64,000 bases of DNA from Hymenobacter sedentarius (GTDB lineage: Bacteria; Bacteroidota; Bacteroidia; Cytophagales; Hymenobacteraceae), in the NCBI RefSeq assembly GCF_001507645.1, contig NZ_CP013909.1, positions 1,674,001 to 1,738,000 on the forward strand, read 5' to 3'. Both the position numbers and the translations under genes were made by a program. Within the stretch, counting starts at the first letter, position 1, and each line of letters begins with the position of its first letter. Below the pieces are notes generated by a model. It worked only from the letters and a program-made list of their open reading frames with translations. It did not search any database and had not been told where the DNA came from. Positions 17,827 through 28,683 of this stretch are shown piece after piece.

Positions 17827-18441
17827 TCAGCCGTTCAGCACGGCCAGCAATAGGACGCTGACCATGAACTCGCGCAGGCAGCCGCGCAGCATCCGGAGCG
17901 AGCGAGCCAGGTGATACTCTACAGTTTTGGGCGAAACCTGTAGATGGGCCGCGATTTCGGGCACCGTGCGGTGCTCTAGGCGGCTGAGGCGGAACACCTC
18001 GCGGGCGTGGCCGGGCAGGCGGCGCAGGCTGGCGGCCAGCGCGGCGGCCAGGTCGCCCACGGCCACGGCTTCTTCGGTGCCGCGGTGGGCCGACGGGGCG
18101 GGCGGGGCCGCGGCGTGGGCCTGGCGCACGGCCTGGGCCCGGATGCAGTCGATGACCCGATACTTCAGCGCCGTGAACAAGTAGGCCTTCAACTGTTCGA
18201 TGCCGGCGGCACGGTGGCGTTTGTCCCACAGGGCCACAAACAGGTCCTGCACTACCTCTTCGGCCTCGTGGGGGCAGCCCAGCTTGCGGCAGGCGTGGGC
18301 GTGCAGGTCGTCCCAGTACCGCTCGTAGATTTCGGCGAACGCCTGCTCGTCGTCCTGGGCCAAGGCGCGGAGCAACGCCGCGTCGTCGCAGGCCGCCACG
18401 GGGGCGGCCGGGGTATCTAGCGAAAACGGGAGGACTTTCAT
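17827..18441 (-). CDS. ECF RNA polymerase sigma factor (Bacteroidetes sigma-70 type)
   Basis: A 204-residue extracytoplasmic-function sigma factor. Region 2 is visible as QAFAEIYERYWDDLHAHACR followed by EAEEVVQDLFVALWDKR. Region 4 has RLPGHAREVFRLSRLEHRTV and the helix-turn-helix EIAAHLQVSPKTVEYHLARS. The start at 18441 (MKVLPFSLD) gives the usual length; the open frame extends 39 residues further upstream into unlikely sequence. With the FecR protein and TonB receptor it forms a cell-surface signalling set that probably activates the receptor gene itself. Confidence 0.92.
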   Translation of the reverse strand: MKVLPFSLDTPAAPVAACDDAALLRALAQDDEQAFAEIYERYWDDLHAHACRKLGCPHEAEEVVQDLFVALWDKRHRAAGIEQLKAYLFTALKYRVIDCIRAQAVRQAHAAAPPAPSAHRGTEEAVAVGDLAAALAASLRRLPGHAREVFRLSRLEHRTVPEIAAHLQVSPKTVEYHLARSLRMLRGCLREFMVSVLLLAVLNG

Positions 18442-18723
18442 CGAAATCAGCAGGTTAATAAGCATCATCAAATCCGGGCAGCGGAATCGATTGCGGAAAA
18501 AAGCGAGGGCCGGGAAAACGCGAAAGAGGGACCCGAGAGGTGATAAAATGCTTGACAAGCGTAATTAGGCCATTCGGCACAAAACTACCTGCTGCAATGT
18601 ACTGTTTACGGAGCATATAATTGGTGCCTCAGGCTAATTATTTCTTCCCACTGCATCGGTGCAAGGCCTTGGCAATTAAGGCCCTGTTGTCGGTTTTTGC
18701 TTTCCTTTTCGACTTCCGTTGCT

Positions 18724-19617
18724 ATGGAGCCCGCCATTCTCTTACCCGCTGCCAGCTACGAATTTGCCACCATCCAAAAAGTGGGCGGTGCTGGCCCGCC
18801 CGTGTCCGCCTCCGACCAACTCGCGGCCGAGGAGCCGCTGGAAATTCGCGTGGGCTTCGAGGTAGCGGGCCAACGCGAGCACCGCACCCTGTCCGTGACC
18901 ATGCGCACGCCCGGGCACGACGAAGAGCTGGCCGCCGGCTTTCTGCTCACCGAGGGCATCATTCATCAGAAAGCCGACCTGCTGGGCATCATCCCCTGCC
19001 CCGACGTGCAAAAGGCCGAAGAAGCCGGCAACGTAACCCGCGCCGAGCTGGCCGCGCACGTGCAAGTCGATTTCTCGGCCATGGAGCGGCATTTCTACAC
19101 CAGCTCCAGCTGTGGCGTGTGCGGCAAAACCAGCATCGACGCCGTGCGTACCGCCTCCTGCCCCGTGCTGCCCACCAACGGCCCCTACCTGACCTACGAC
19201 GCCGTGCACCAGCTTCCCGAGCGCCTGCGCGCCGCCCAGGCCGGCTTCGAGCAAACCGGCGGCCAGCACGCCTCGGCGCTGTTTAGCCCGGCTGGCGAGC
19301 TGCTGTTGCTGCGCGAAGACGTGGGCCGGCACAACGCGCTGGACAAGGTCATCGGCGCGGCGCTGCTGGCCGATTGGCTGCCGCTGCACCAGCACGTGCT
19401 GCTGGTGAGCGGACGTGTGAGCTTCGAGCTGGTGCAAAAAGCTGCCGCCGCCGGCATTGGCATCTTGGCGGCCGTGGGTGCCCCTAGCAGCTTAGCCGTA
19501 CAGGCCGCCGAAAGCTTTGGTATGACCGTACTTGGCTTCGTGCGCCAGCAGCGCTACAACATCTATTGCGGGGCCTGGCGCCTGGTGGGCGACACGAGTA
19601 AAAAGGCTGAACAGTAA
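18724..19617 (+). CDS. fdhD: Formate dehydrogenase accessory sulfurtransferase FdhD
   Basis: A 297-residue cytoplasmic protein that transfers sulfur from a cysteine desulfurase to the molybdenum cofactor for delivery to formate-dehydrogenase-type enzymes. The catalytic loop SSSCGVCGK holds Cys130 and Cys133; EEPLEIRVG, TMRTPGHDEELAAGFLLTEG and REDVGRHNALDKVIG are family landmarks. The ATG at 18724 is preferred to an in-frame TTG nine codons upstream. It heads a same-strand run with a small conserved protein and the molybdoenzyme at 20431, its probable client. Confidence 0.95.
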   Translation: MEPAILLPAASYEFATIQKVGGAGPPVSASDQLAAEEPLEIRVGFEVAGQREHRTLSVTMRTPGHDEELAAGFLLTEGIIHQKADLLGIIPCPDVQKAEEAGNVTRAELAAHVQVDFSAMERHFYTSSSCGVCGKTSIDAVRTASCPVLPTNGPYLTYDAVHQLPERLRAAQAGFEQTGGQHASALFSPAGELLLLREDVGRHNALDKVIGAALLADWLPLHQHVLLVSGRVSFELVQKAAAAGIGILAAVGAPSSLAVQAAESFGMTVLGFVRQQRYNIYCGAWRLVGDTSKKAEQ

Positions 19618-19695
19618 TAATTTATACGGAAAAAGCCTTTATCTTTTGCCGATTGCCTGCGTACTAATTCCAGCTCACGCTTATTTATTTGCCCA

Positions 19696-20019
19696 ATGAA
19701 ACTCCGCTTCGAAGACAACTCCATTCGCCTCCGCCTCTCCGAAGCCGAAGTAACCCGCTTTGCCGAAACCGGGCGGGTGTCCGTGGTGGTGCCCCTGGGG
19801 CCTACGGAGCGCGAGAGCCTGACGTATGCGCTGGAGCGGTCCGAAACGGAAGAATTCCGCATCACCCACGGGGCAGGCGCCATCACCATCAAAGTGCCGG
19901 CCGCCCTGGCCACCAAGTGGACCAGCACCGACCAAAACGGCCTCAGCGCCACGCTCATGATGGCCCAGCGCCAGCCGCTCAAGGTGTTGGTTGAAAAGGA
20001 TTTGGAGTGCCGCCACTAG
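19696..20019 (+). CDS. Small conserved protein of the fdhD-fdhF neighbourhood
   Basis: A 107-residue soluble protein (KLRFEDNSIRLRLSEAEV at the N-terminus, ATKWTSTDQNGLSATLMMAQ near the C-terminus), predicted mainly beta-strand. I recall it as the DUF7009-like family found beside formate-dehydrogenase genes in Bacteroidota, without known function. It has no cysteine cluster, signal peptide or membrane helix; the single Cys sits in the terminal LECRH. Placed 78 bp after fdhD and 411 bp before the molybdoenzyme, it may take part in cofactor insertion or assembly, which is inference from position only. Confidence 0.75.
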   Translation: MKLRFEDNSIRLRLSEAEVTRFAETGRVSVVVPLGPTERESLTYALERSETEEFRITHGAGAITIKVPAALATKWTSTDQNGLSATLMMAQRQPLKVLVEKDLECRH

Positions 20020-20430
20020 CACCGGGCCCACTATAAGGTTGGCTCCTGGGCGTTGCGCTGCATCGGCCCGAGAATGCCTGCTTCCCCATGGATTCGAGCC
20101 GCGGCCGTAACCTCTGCCAGTACTTCCGCGTCTGACAACCAGAAAAGACTTCGGCCGCCTGCTGAGCCCGGTGTAAAAATTGAGCTGCCTGCGTAAATTC
20201 GAATAAAATCGAAGTGAATAGCCGGCTGTTTGCCACCGCATTGCGGCTGCCCTGTGCCAGCACGAGCAGGGCAGCCGCAACGCCGGCCACGGATGGTCCG
20301 CATCTATTTCGCCCTTGGCTATCTAGTCTGAAGACCCAGTAGCTGAAGCGGCGGCTAAAACAAAATTGGGCTGCCGGCATTACGTTGTCTGGTTGAGTTA
20401 TATTCCTCTTTCTAATTAGTTTTGCTTGTC
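20020..20430 (+). other. 411 bp gene-less leader before the molybdoenzyme, with a 14-bp hairpin
   Basis: No convincing gene on either strand. The most striking structure is a perfect stem, TTGCGGCTGCCCTG at 20241-20254 pairing with 20267-20280 across a 12-base loop. It has no T-run on either strand, so it is not a simple terminator. Two overlapping minus-strand open frames (20031-20303, 19979-20380) look weakly protein-like but are unsupported. Confidence 0.5.
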
Positions 20431-22983
<2,553 letters not shown>

Positions 22984-22985
22984 AA

Positions 22986-23138
22986 CCTCACCCCCGGCCC
23001 CTCTCCCGCGGGGAGGGGAGCCTGCCGTTAAACAATAAAAAGGCCCAGCTCAATATTGAGCTGGGCCTTTTTATTTCAAGTTGAGCTAACCCTGGTGCCG
23101 TGGCTCCCCTCTCTTTTGGAGAGGGGCCGGGGGTGAGG
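22986..23138. repeat. Long inverted repeat, CCTCACCCCCGGCCCCTCTC family, enclosing a terminator
   Basis: Outer arms CCTCACCCCCGGCCCCTCTC (22986-23007) and its reverse complement (23118-23138), with GAGGGGAGCC and GGCTCCCCTC pairing further in. The terminator at 23036-23074 occupies the loop. It separates the convergent molybdoenzyme and hemA genes. Confidence 0.85.
23036..23074. terminator. Bidirectional rho-independent terminator between fdhF-like gene and hemA
   Basis: The perfect palindrome at 23041-23068 (AGGCCCAGCTCAAT and its complement) is flanked by an A-run on the left and a T-run on the right, so it can stop transcripts from both converging genes. Confidence 0.9.
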
Positions 23139-23139
23139 T

Positions 23140-24411
23140 CTAAGCCGGAAGCCCCGACTTCTCCAAATCGAACAGCTCCGCCAGCAGCTCTACCATTTGC
23201 CCATCGTCGTCGCGCTTGCAGGCGGCTTTGAGCTGTAGCACGTGCTGCTTGAGAATCTTCTGCATCAGCGAGCGGGTGGCTTCGTCGAGGAGCTTGCTTT
23301 CGGCGGGAGTGGCTTTTTTCTGGTAGCGCTCCAGCTCCTCCTGGCGCAGGGCTTCGAGGCTGGCCTTCATCTTTTGGATGAGGGGCGAAACCATCATTTC
23401 TTTAGCCCAATCCTGCAGGCCTGCGATGCTTTCGGCGATGATGGCGCGCACCTGGGGCACGGCCGCCAGGCGGGTTTGCAACGCCGCCGAGGCCTTGCTT
23501 TGGATGGCGTCTATGTTGTAGACCAGCACGCCGGGCACCAACTCCACATCGGCTGCAATGCTGCGGGGCACGCTCAGGTCCACGAAGAACTTGAAGCTGA
23601 GCACGTCGAGGTTATCCACCAGCTCGCGGGTGAAGAACGGCTCGGCACGGTTGATGGAGGAAATGATGACGTCGGCTTCCTTGAGTGCAGGCACCAGGTC
23701 TTCGAAATCAACTAGGCGCATGCCGCATTCGGCAGCCAGCTCCTCGGCTTTGCCGCGCGTGCGGTTGCAGATGGTGATGTCGCTGAAGGACTTGCTCGCA
23801 GCCAAGTGGCGGCACACGTCGGCGCCGATTTCGCCCAGCCCCACTACCAGCACGCGCGGGTTGGCCACGTCGGCGGTCAGCTCTTCTACCAGCTCCAGGG
23901 CAGCGTAGCTCACCGAAGCGGCCCCGTCGCGGAAGCTGGTTTCGGTCTGTACGCGCTTGTTGGTGAAGAACACCGTGTGCAGCAAGCGGTGCAGGAAGGG
24001 CCCCGCGGCGTCGGCATCGGCGGCCCATTGGTAGGCCAGCTTCACCTGGTTGCTGATTTGTAGGTCGCCTACTACCTGCGCGTCGAGGCCCATGGCCACT
24101 TCAAACAGGTGCTGGGTGGCGGCATCGGCCTCGAGCAGCAAATCGAAATACGGGAGAAACGAACCGACATCGGAGCGGCCTTTCAGGTCGCCCAGGGCGA
24201 GGATAATTTCGCGGCTGCGGTCGTCTTCGGCCGCATAATACACTTCGGTGCGGTTGCAGGTACTCAGCACCAGCAGGTCGGACAGACCCAAATCGTGGTG
24301 CAAGGTGTGCAGGAAACGGCGGCATGCAGCTTCGTCCAGCGAAAGCAGCTCGCGAATGGCGAGGGGGGCTTTCTTGAAGGAGAGACTAACGGCCTTGAAC
24401 GGATGCGACAT
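23140..24411 (-). CDS. hemA: Glutamyl-tRNA reductase
   Basis: A 423-residue cytoplasmic NADPH enzyme that reduces glutamyl-tRNA(Glu) to glutamate-1-semialdehyde, the first step of C5 tetrapyrrole synthesis. The catalytic Cys52 is in LVLSTCNRTEVYY, the tRNA-acceptor region contains GLDAQVVGDLQISNQVKLAY, the nucleotide site is VLVVGLGEIGADVCRHL, and the C-terminal dimerisation domain is helical. The ATG at 24411 (MSHPFKAVSLSF) matches family N-termini; a longer frame adds 23 residues of promoter-like sequence. A -7 element TAATTTTG lies at 24446-24439. Confidence 0.96.
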   Translation of the reverse strand: MSHPFKAVSLSFKKAPLAIRELLSLDEAACRRFLHTLHHDLGLSDLLVLSTCNRTEVYYAAEDDRSREIILALGDLKGRSDVGSFLPYFDLLLEADAATQHLFEVAMGLDAQVVGDLQISNQVKLAYQWAADADAAGPFLHRLLHTVFFTNKRVQTETSFRDGAASVSYAALELVEELTADVANPRVLVVGLGEIGADVCRHLAASKSFSDITICNRTRGKAEELAAECGMRLVDFEDLVPALKEADVIISSINRAEPFFTRELVDNLDVLSFKFFVDLSVPRSIAADVELVPGVLVYNIDAIQSKASAALQTRLAAVPQVRAIIAESIAGLQDWAKEMMVSPLIQKMKASLEALRQEELERYQKKATPAESKLLDEATRSLMQKILKQHVLQLKAACKRDDDGQMVELLAELFDLEKSGLPA

Positions 24412-24438
24412 AGACTGAATCGGCACGAAACCGGACCA

Positions 24439-24470
24439 CAAAATTACGGCAGGAATCGGCAAGAATGAAA
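24439..24470 (-). promoter_or_regulatory. Bacteroidota-type promoter for hemA
   Basis: On the minus strand TTTC at 24470-24467 and TAATTTTG at 24446-24439 are separated by 20 bases, close to the Bacteroidota consensus TTTG-N19-20-TAnnTTTG. The expected transcription start is about 24 bases before the hemA ATG. Confidence 0.6.
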
Positions 24471-24536
24471 CAGGCAGCACAAGACTAGGGTTCGGAGCAA
24501 ATTGTATTTCCCCGGAAGCCCCACCGGGGCCGCCCG

Positions 24537-24544
24537 TACCTTTG
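24537..24544 (+). promoter_or_regulatory. Start-proximal -7 element TACCTTTG
   Basis: An exact TAnnTTTG match whose last base is four nucleotides before the ATG at 24549, which would place the transcription start at or next to the start codon. No convincing -33 TTTG is present. Confidence 0.55.
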
Positions 24545-24548
24545 TGCC

Positions 24549-25586
24549 ATGCTGCCTACAAACCCACCCGTTGCTGATACTTCACTCGTTGCCGATGCCG
24601 CCGCAGTTGCCTCCGGCACGGCCGCCCCGACCAGTAAAGTGTCCACTGCCAGCCCCAAGCCATCGGAATTGCCTAAAAACTTGCCCGCTGCACCCGGGGT
24701 GACCACGCCGCTGGCGTGGGCGCTGCTGCTGATTCTGGCCACTATCTGGGGCACGTCTTTTATTTTAATGAAAAAAGGACTGGTCGTGTTCTCGGCCATG
24801 GAGCTGGGCGCTACCCGCGTGAGTGTGGCGGCGCTGCTGCTGCTGCCGTTTGCCCTGCGCCACGTGGGCACCGTAGAGCGCAGCCGTTTCAAGTGGCTGG
24901 CTTTGAGCGGCGTGGTGGGCACGCTGATACCGGCCTTTCTCTTTGCCTACGCCGAAACCAAGCTGGCCTCGGGGCTGGCCGGCGTGCTCAATGCCCTCAC
25001 GGTGGTGTTTACGCTGCTGGTAGGTGCTTTGCTGTTTGGGCAGCGCCTCACGGGCCTGCGGGTGCTGGGCATCACGCTGGGGCTGGTGGGCACGGTAGTG
25101 ATGCTGCTGCTCGGCGGCAGCGGCGGCACCGATACGCCCACCGGCGAAGGCAACGCCTGGTACGGCATCTACATACTGGTGGCCACCATTGGCTACGGTC
25201 TGAGCGTGAACGTGATAAAACACCGCCTGGGCGGCATGACGCCCATGGCCGTGACGGCCGTGCTGCTGCTGCTCATCGGCGGGCCCGCGCTGGCGTACCT
25301 ACTGGTAGGCACCGGCTTTTTGCACAAGCTGGCCACCGTGCCGGGGGCCTGGGCGGCGTTTGGCTACATCGCGCTGCTGGCTACCATGAGCACGGCGGTG
25401 GCCATGGTGCTCTTCAACCGCCTGATTCAGCAGTCGACGGCGCTCTTTGCCTCGTCCAGCACTTACCTCATTCCCATCGTCGCGCTGGCCTGGGGCGCGC
25501 TCGACGGCGAGGCCTTCAACCTCTGGCACTTCCTGGGCATGCTGATAATTCTGGCCGGGGTGCTGATTATTCACCGGGCGCGGTAG
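24549..25586 (+). CDS. DMT family permease, EamA type
   Basis: A 345-residue inner-membrane transporter with ten hydrophobic helices in two EamA repeats, beginning ALLLILATIWGTSFILMKKG and, in the second half, GIYILVATIGYGLSVNVIK. An extra 50-residue Pro/Ala/Thr-rich N-terminal tail precedes the first helix. EamA carriers usually export amino acids or other metabolites; this one's cargo is unknown. The ATG at 24549 stands just after a TACCTTTG -7 element. If the mRNA is leaderless this start is fixed; otherwise the tail could be partly untranslated. Confidence 0.87.
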   Translation: MLPTNPPVADTSLVADAAAVASGTAAPTSKVSTASPKPSELPKNLPAAPGVTTPLAWALLLILATIWGTSFILMKKGLVVFSAMELGATRVSVAALLLLPFALRHVGTVERSRFKWLALSGVVGTLIPAFLFAYAETKLASGLAGVLNALTVVFTLLVGALLFGQRLTGLRVLGITLGLVGTVVMLLLGGSGGTDTPTGEGNAWYGIYILVATIGYGLSVNVIKHRLGGMTPMAVTAVLLLLIGGPALAYLLVGTGFLHKLATVPGAWAAFGYIALLATMSTAVAMVLFNRLIQQSTALFASSSTYLIPIVALAWGALDGEAFNLWHFLGMLIILAGVLIIHRAR

Positions 25587-25598
25587 GTAACGCTTCGC

Positions 25599-25655
25599 TT
25601 AATGAAGAATGAAGAATTATCGGCTGGCAATTCTTCATTCCTCATTCTTCATTAA
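25599..25655. repeat. AATGAAGAATGAAGAATT inverted repeat overlapping the RAYT 3' end
   Basis: Left arm TTAATGAAGAATGAAGAATT (25599-25618), right arm 25629-25655. The right arm includes the last codons and stop of the RAYT gene, whose protein ends FNEE. It separates convergent genes and may also act as a terminator. Confidence 0.75.
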
Positions 25656-26208
25656 AAACATAAGGCCATTCTTGGAAGCGCGCGGGCAGGCCCGCCTGCC
25701 GGGCATTGCCGCGCACGTAGGCCAGCAGGCGGGTCAGCTCAGCCTCGTCGTGCACGGCGTACTCGAACCAGCCGGCCTGCCAGAACTCGGCTTCGGGCGG
25801 CAGTTTGGGGCGCACTAGGCGGCGGCAGTGGGTGGCGGTGCGCAGGTGCAGCAAGTCGATGGCTTTGGCAAAGGAAAGCGGGCTGCTGGCGGGCAGGTGC
25901 AGCACCAGGTGCAGGTGGTTGGGCAGCAGCGCAAAGCCGTGGACGACGAAGCCGGTTTCCTCGAGCATCATGATTTCGCCGGCCAGCATCTCGGCCATTT
26001 TCTCCTGGTCGAAGTACGCCGGGCCAATGGGCGCGCGGTCCAGCACGGCGTCGAATTGGGCAAAAAACTGCTTTTGGGCCCGGCGGTGGTCGGTGCCGGC
26101 TTCCTGGGCCGCGCGCAGCTCGGCCTTGAGCCGGCGGCCCTCGGCCGCCGGGATGGTACCGTGCAGGCGGAAGGTGATAAAAGCGGTTTCACCGGGCGAG
26201 AGGGGCAT
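25642..26208 (-). CDS. REP-associated tyrosine transposase (IS200/Y1-like, RAYT)
   Basis: A 188-residue HUH endonuclease-like protein. The HUH motif is in LLPNHLHLVLHL (His98, His100) and the candidate catalytic Tyr164 in LLAYVRGNARQAG, the usual position of the YIxxNP segment. RAYTs are domesticated relatives of IS200 transposases that cut and spread short palindromic repeats; they are normally single genes without terminal inverted repeats. The last codons lie inside the palindrome at 25599-25655. The ATG at 26208 (MPLSPGETAFITFRLHGT) matches RAYT N-termini. The many palindromic repeats in this window make it a candidate for their mobility. Confidence 0.82.
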   Translation of the reverse strand: MPLSPGETAFITFRLHGTIPAAEGRRLKAELRAAQEAGTDHRRAQKQFFAQFDAVLDRAPIGPAYFDQEKMAEMLAGEIMMLEETGFVVHGFALLPNHLHLVLHLPASSPLSFAKAIDLLHLRTATHCRRLVRPKLPPEAEFWQAGWFEYAVHDEAELTRLLAYVRGNARQAGLPARFQEWPYVFNEE

Positions 26209-26308
26209 GGCAGATGAATGGAGTGGTAGGAATTGGGCACCAGCGCGTATTTTCGGAAAGCTACTTTGCCGGTAGCTCAATTTTGCTGCCCCCCAGCCAG
26301 CCGAGGCC

Positions 26309-26962
26309 ATGCGGATAACGGACTTGCACCTGCTCACCGCCGATTTGGCGGGCACGGAAGCCTTTTACGGCGGCCAACTGCAACTGCCCCTGCTGCAGCG
26401 CACGCCTACGGCCGTGGGCTTCCGGGTGGGGTACTCCAGGCTGACTTTTCACGCAGCTCCTGGCCCAACCCGGCCCTTTTACCACGTGGCGTTTGCCATT
26501 GCTTTCGGCCAGGTAAACGCCGCCCAGGCCTGGGTGGCCGCCCGCGCCGAGAGCCTGCCGTACTCGGCTACCCAGGCCATTGCCGACTTTCCCAACTGGC
26601 GGGCGCGGGCCTTCTACTTCCTCGACAACAACGGCACCATCCTCGAGTGCATTGGCCGGGTGGGTGGGCCGGCGGGGCCCGCGGAGTTTGAGGCTGCAAC
26701 GGGGCTGCTGGGCGTGCACGAAATTGGGCTGGTGCTGCCCGATGTACCGCGCGATTGCGAGGCGCTGGCGTCCACTTACCACGTGCCGTTTTACGCCCGC
26801 GGGCCGCGCCTGGCCGATTTTGCGGCCTTGGGCGACGAAGACGGCCTGTTCATCGCCTCGGCCGTTGGCCGGGGCTGGCTGCCCACGCTGCGCCCCGCCG
26901 AACGGCACTGGCTGAAGGTGGCCTTTGAGCAGGACGGCCAGCCCTACGAATTGGAGCTTTAG
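26309..26962 (+). CDS. VOC family (glyoxalase/dioxygenase superfamily) protein
   Basis: A 217-residue protein with one recognisable vicinal-oxygen-chelate module at the N-terminus (MRITDLHLLTADLAGTEAFY through YFLDNNGTILECIGR) and a second, more diverged half (LGVHEIGLVLPDVPRDCEAL to QDGQPYELEL), giving the paired-module layout of the fold. Metal ligands are not all obvious: the first-strand His7 and Glu125 of ILECIG are candidates. It could be a lyase, dioxygenase or resistance-type binding protein. It is a single gene, divergent from the RAYT. Confidence 0.8.
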   Translation: MRITDLHLLTADLAGTEAFYGGQLQLPLLQRTPTAVGFRVGYSRLTFHAAPGPTRPFYHVAFAIAFGQVNAAQAWVAARAESLPYSATQAIADFPNWRARAFYFLDNNGTILECIGRVGGPAGPAEFEAATGLLGVHEIGLVLPDVPRDCEALASTYHVPFYARGPRLADFAALGDEDGLFIASAVGRGWLPTLRPAERHWLKVAFEQDGQPYELEL

Positions 26963-27248
26963 GCCGCGAAAGAAAATAGGCCGAAAACCAGAACGGGGGC
27001 ACTGCAAAGCAGCCAAGGGGTAAGCACAAGCACACAGCAAGAAACCAACAGACTTACAGCAGATAATGCCTGAAGGCAATATCTAGGGCTTGGCCGTGGC
27101 CGTTTTTCGCGCTGCTGCGGGAAAGTAATTAACACAAAAAGAGACTTTTTGAATGTTAGCAGCCGACCAAACCCTGGGATTCCCGTAAAAAGTTGGCAAC
27201 ACCCTACCCAAAGCTCCAAAGGAGCGCAGTGCTCCAGCAAAGCGGTTT

Positions 27249-28676
27249 ATGAGCGACATCTTGCAGTTAAAGGAAAGCGAACAACGATTCCGCGCCCTGT
27301 TTGAGAATAACCCCGATTTGGTGTTGTTTCAGGACGCCACCGGCGTTATCCTCGATGCCAACCCGGCGTACCTGCAGGCGGTGGAAAAACCCCGGGAAGA
27401 GGTGGTGGGCCGGACGTTCAACAGCTTTCTGCCCGAGGACCTGCGGGCCCTGTTTGCCCAGAAGCTGCGCGAAGCCTTTGAGGGCCACAAAGTGCATTTC
27501 GATGTGGAAGTGCAGTTCCTGGGCGCCCCGCAGCCGCTCATCTACGCCGTGACCAAGGTGCCGCTGGTGGCGGACGGGGCCATCACCGGGGTGCACGCCG
27601 TGTTTCGCGACATGACCGAAACGTACAACTCGAACCGCGTGATTCGGGAGCAGGCCGATAAGCTCAACACCATTTTCGAGAGCATCACCGATGCCTTCTT
27701 CCTGCTGGACCGCGAGTGGCGTTTCGGGTTCGTAAACAGCGAGGTGGAGCGCCTGCTCAACGTGAAGCGGGAGCAGATTCTGGGGCGCACGCTGCAGGAC
27801 GTCTTTCCCGAAGAAAGCCAGGGCGTGCTGCACGAGCAATTCGAAAACGCCTTCCGGACCAACCAGGTCATGCATTTCCAGGCCTACTTCGGGCGCATGC
27901 AGCTCTGGCTGGAAGTAAAGGCGTTTCCATCCAAAGAAGGCCTGTCGATTTACTTTTCCGATGTCACGGAGAAAGTCCGCTCGCAGGAGGAGCTGTACCG
28001 GCAAAACAAAGACCTGCAGCAGTTTACCTACATCGTGTCGCACAACCTGCGCGCGCCCGTGGCCAACGCCCTGGGGCTGGTGGACCTGCTGGGTACGCTG
28101 GATAAGGATTCACCCGATTACAAGCCCGCGCTCGACAACCTGCGCGCCAGCACCCAGCAGGTTGACATGGTGCTGCGGGACATGAACACCATCCTTTCCA
28201 TTCGGGACAAGCAGGGCGTGGAAGAGCCCGAGCAGGTGCTCCTCGGCGACATTGTGGAGCAGGCCCGGCTCAACCTCGCCGAGCTGACCACGCAGTGCGG
28301 CGGCGAGGTGCTGACCGACATTCCGGCCGACCTCTACGTGCTCGGGAACCGGGCGTACCTGTACAGCATTTTCTTCAATCTGCTGTCCAACTCCCTGAAG
28401 TACCGCTCCGACGAGCGGCCGCTGCGCGTCAGCATCACGGCCCGGGCCCAGCCCGGGCAGGGCGCGGAGGTGGTGGTGGCCGATAATGGGTCGGGCTTTG
28501 ATATGGAAAAGGCCGGGCTCGACGTTTTCCGGCTGTACAAGCGCTTTCACAGCAGCCAGCCGGGCCGCGGCATGGGCCTCTACCTCGTAAAAACCCACGT
28601 CGAAACCATGGGCGGCCAGATTGAGGTGAGCAGCGCCGTGAACGTGGGCACCCGATTTACTTTGCACTTACGCTGA
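27249..28676 (+). CDS. PAS-PAS sensor histidine kinase
   Basis: A 475-residue kinase without membrane helices. PAS domains cover about 8-125 (ALFENNPDLVLFQDATGVIL) and 137-245 (LNTIFESITDAFFLLDREWR). The HisKA box has the phosphoacceptor His265 in FTYIVSHNLRAPVANALG, and the ATPase domain shows NLLSNSLKYR, VADNGSGFDMEKAG and GRGMGLYLVKTHVETMGG. It is presumably cytoplasmic and senses an intracellular cue through PAS. The single-domain response regulator at 28684 begins 7 bp after its stop and is the likely partner. Confidence 0.93.
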   Translation: MSDILQLKESEQRFRALFENNPDLVLFQDATGVILDANPAYLQAVEKPREEVVGRTFNSFLPEDLRALFAQKLREAFEGHKVHFDVEVQFLGAPQPLIYAVTKVPLVADGAITGVHAVFRDMTETYNSNRVIREQADKLNTIFESITDAFFLLDREWRFGFVNSEVERLLNVKREQILGRTLQDVFPEESQGVLHEQFENAFRTNQVMHFQAYFGRMQLWLEVKAFPSKEGLSIYFSDVTEKVRSQEELYRQNKDLQQFTYIVSHNLRAPVANALGLVDLLGTLDKDSPDYKPALDNLRASTQQVDMVLRDMNTILSIRDKQGVEEPEQVLLGDIVEQARLNLAELTTQCGGEVLTDIPADLYVLGNRAYLYSIFFNLLSNSLKYRSDERPLRVSITARAQPGQGAEVVVADNGSGFDMEKAGLDVFRLYKRFHSSQPGRGMGLYLVKTHVETMGGQIEVSSAVNVGTRFTLHLR

Positions 28677-28683
28677 AGCAAGC

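Noticed and set aside
17827..18558. A longer sigma factor starting at 18558.
   Set aside because: The extra 39 residues are not sigma-like and ATG 18441 gives the usual length for the family.
19979..20380. Minus-strand open frames in the fdhF leader (19979-20380 and 20031-20303).
   Set aside because: They overlap each other in different frames, lack a start context and match no family I know; only some segments look protein-like. A decayed gene cannot be excluded.
20020..20430. Molybdenum-cofactor riboswitch in the leader of the molybdoenzyme gene.
   Set aside because: The hairpin at 20241-20280 alone does not make the known multi-stem fold, and I could not find its conserved bases.
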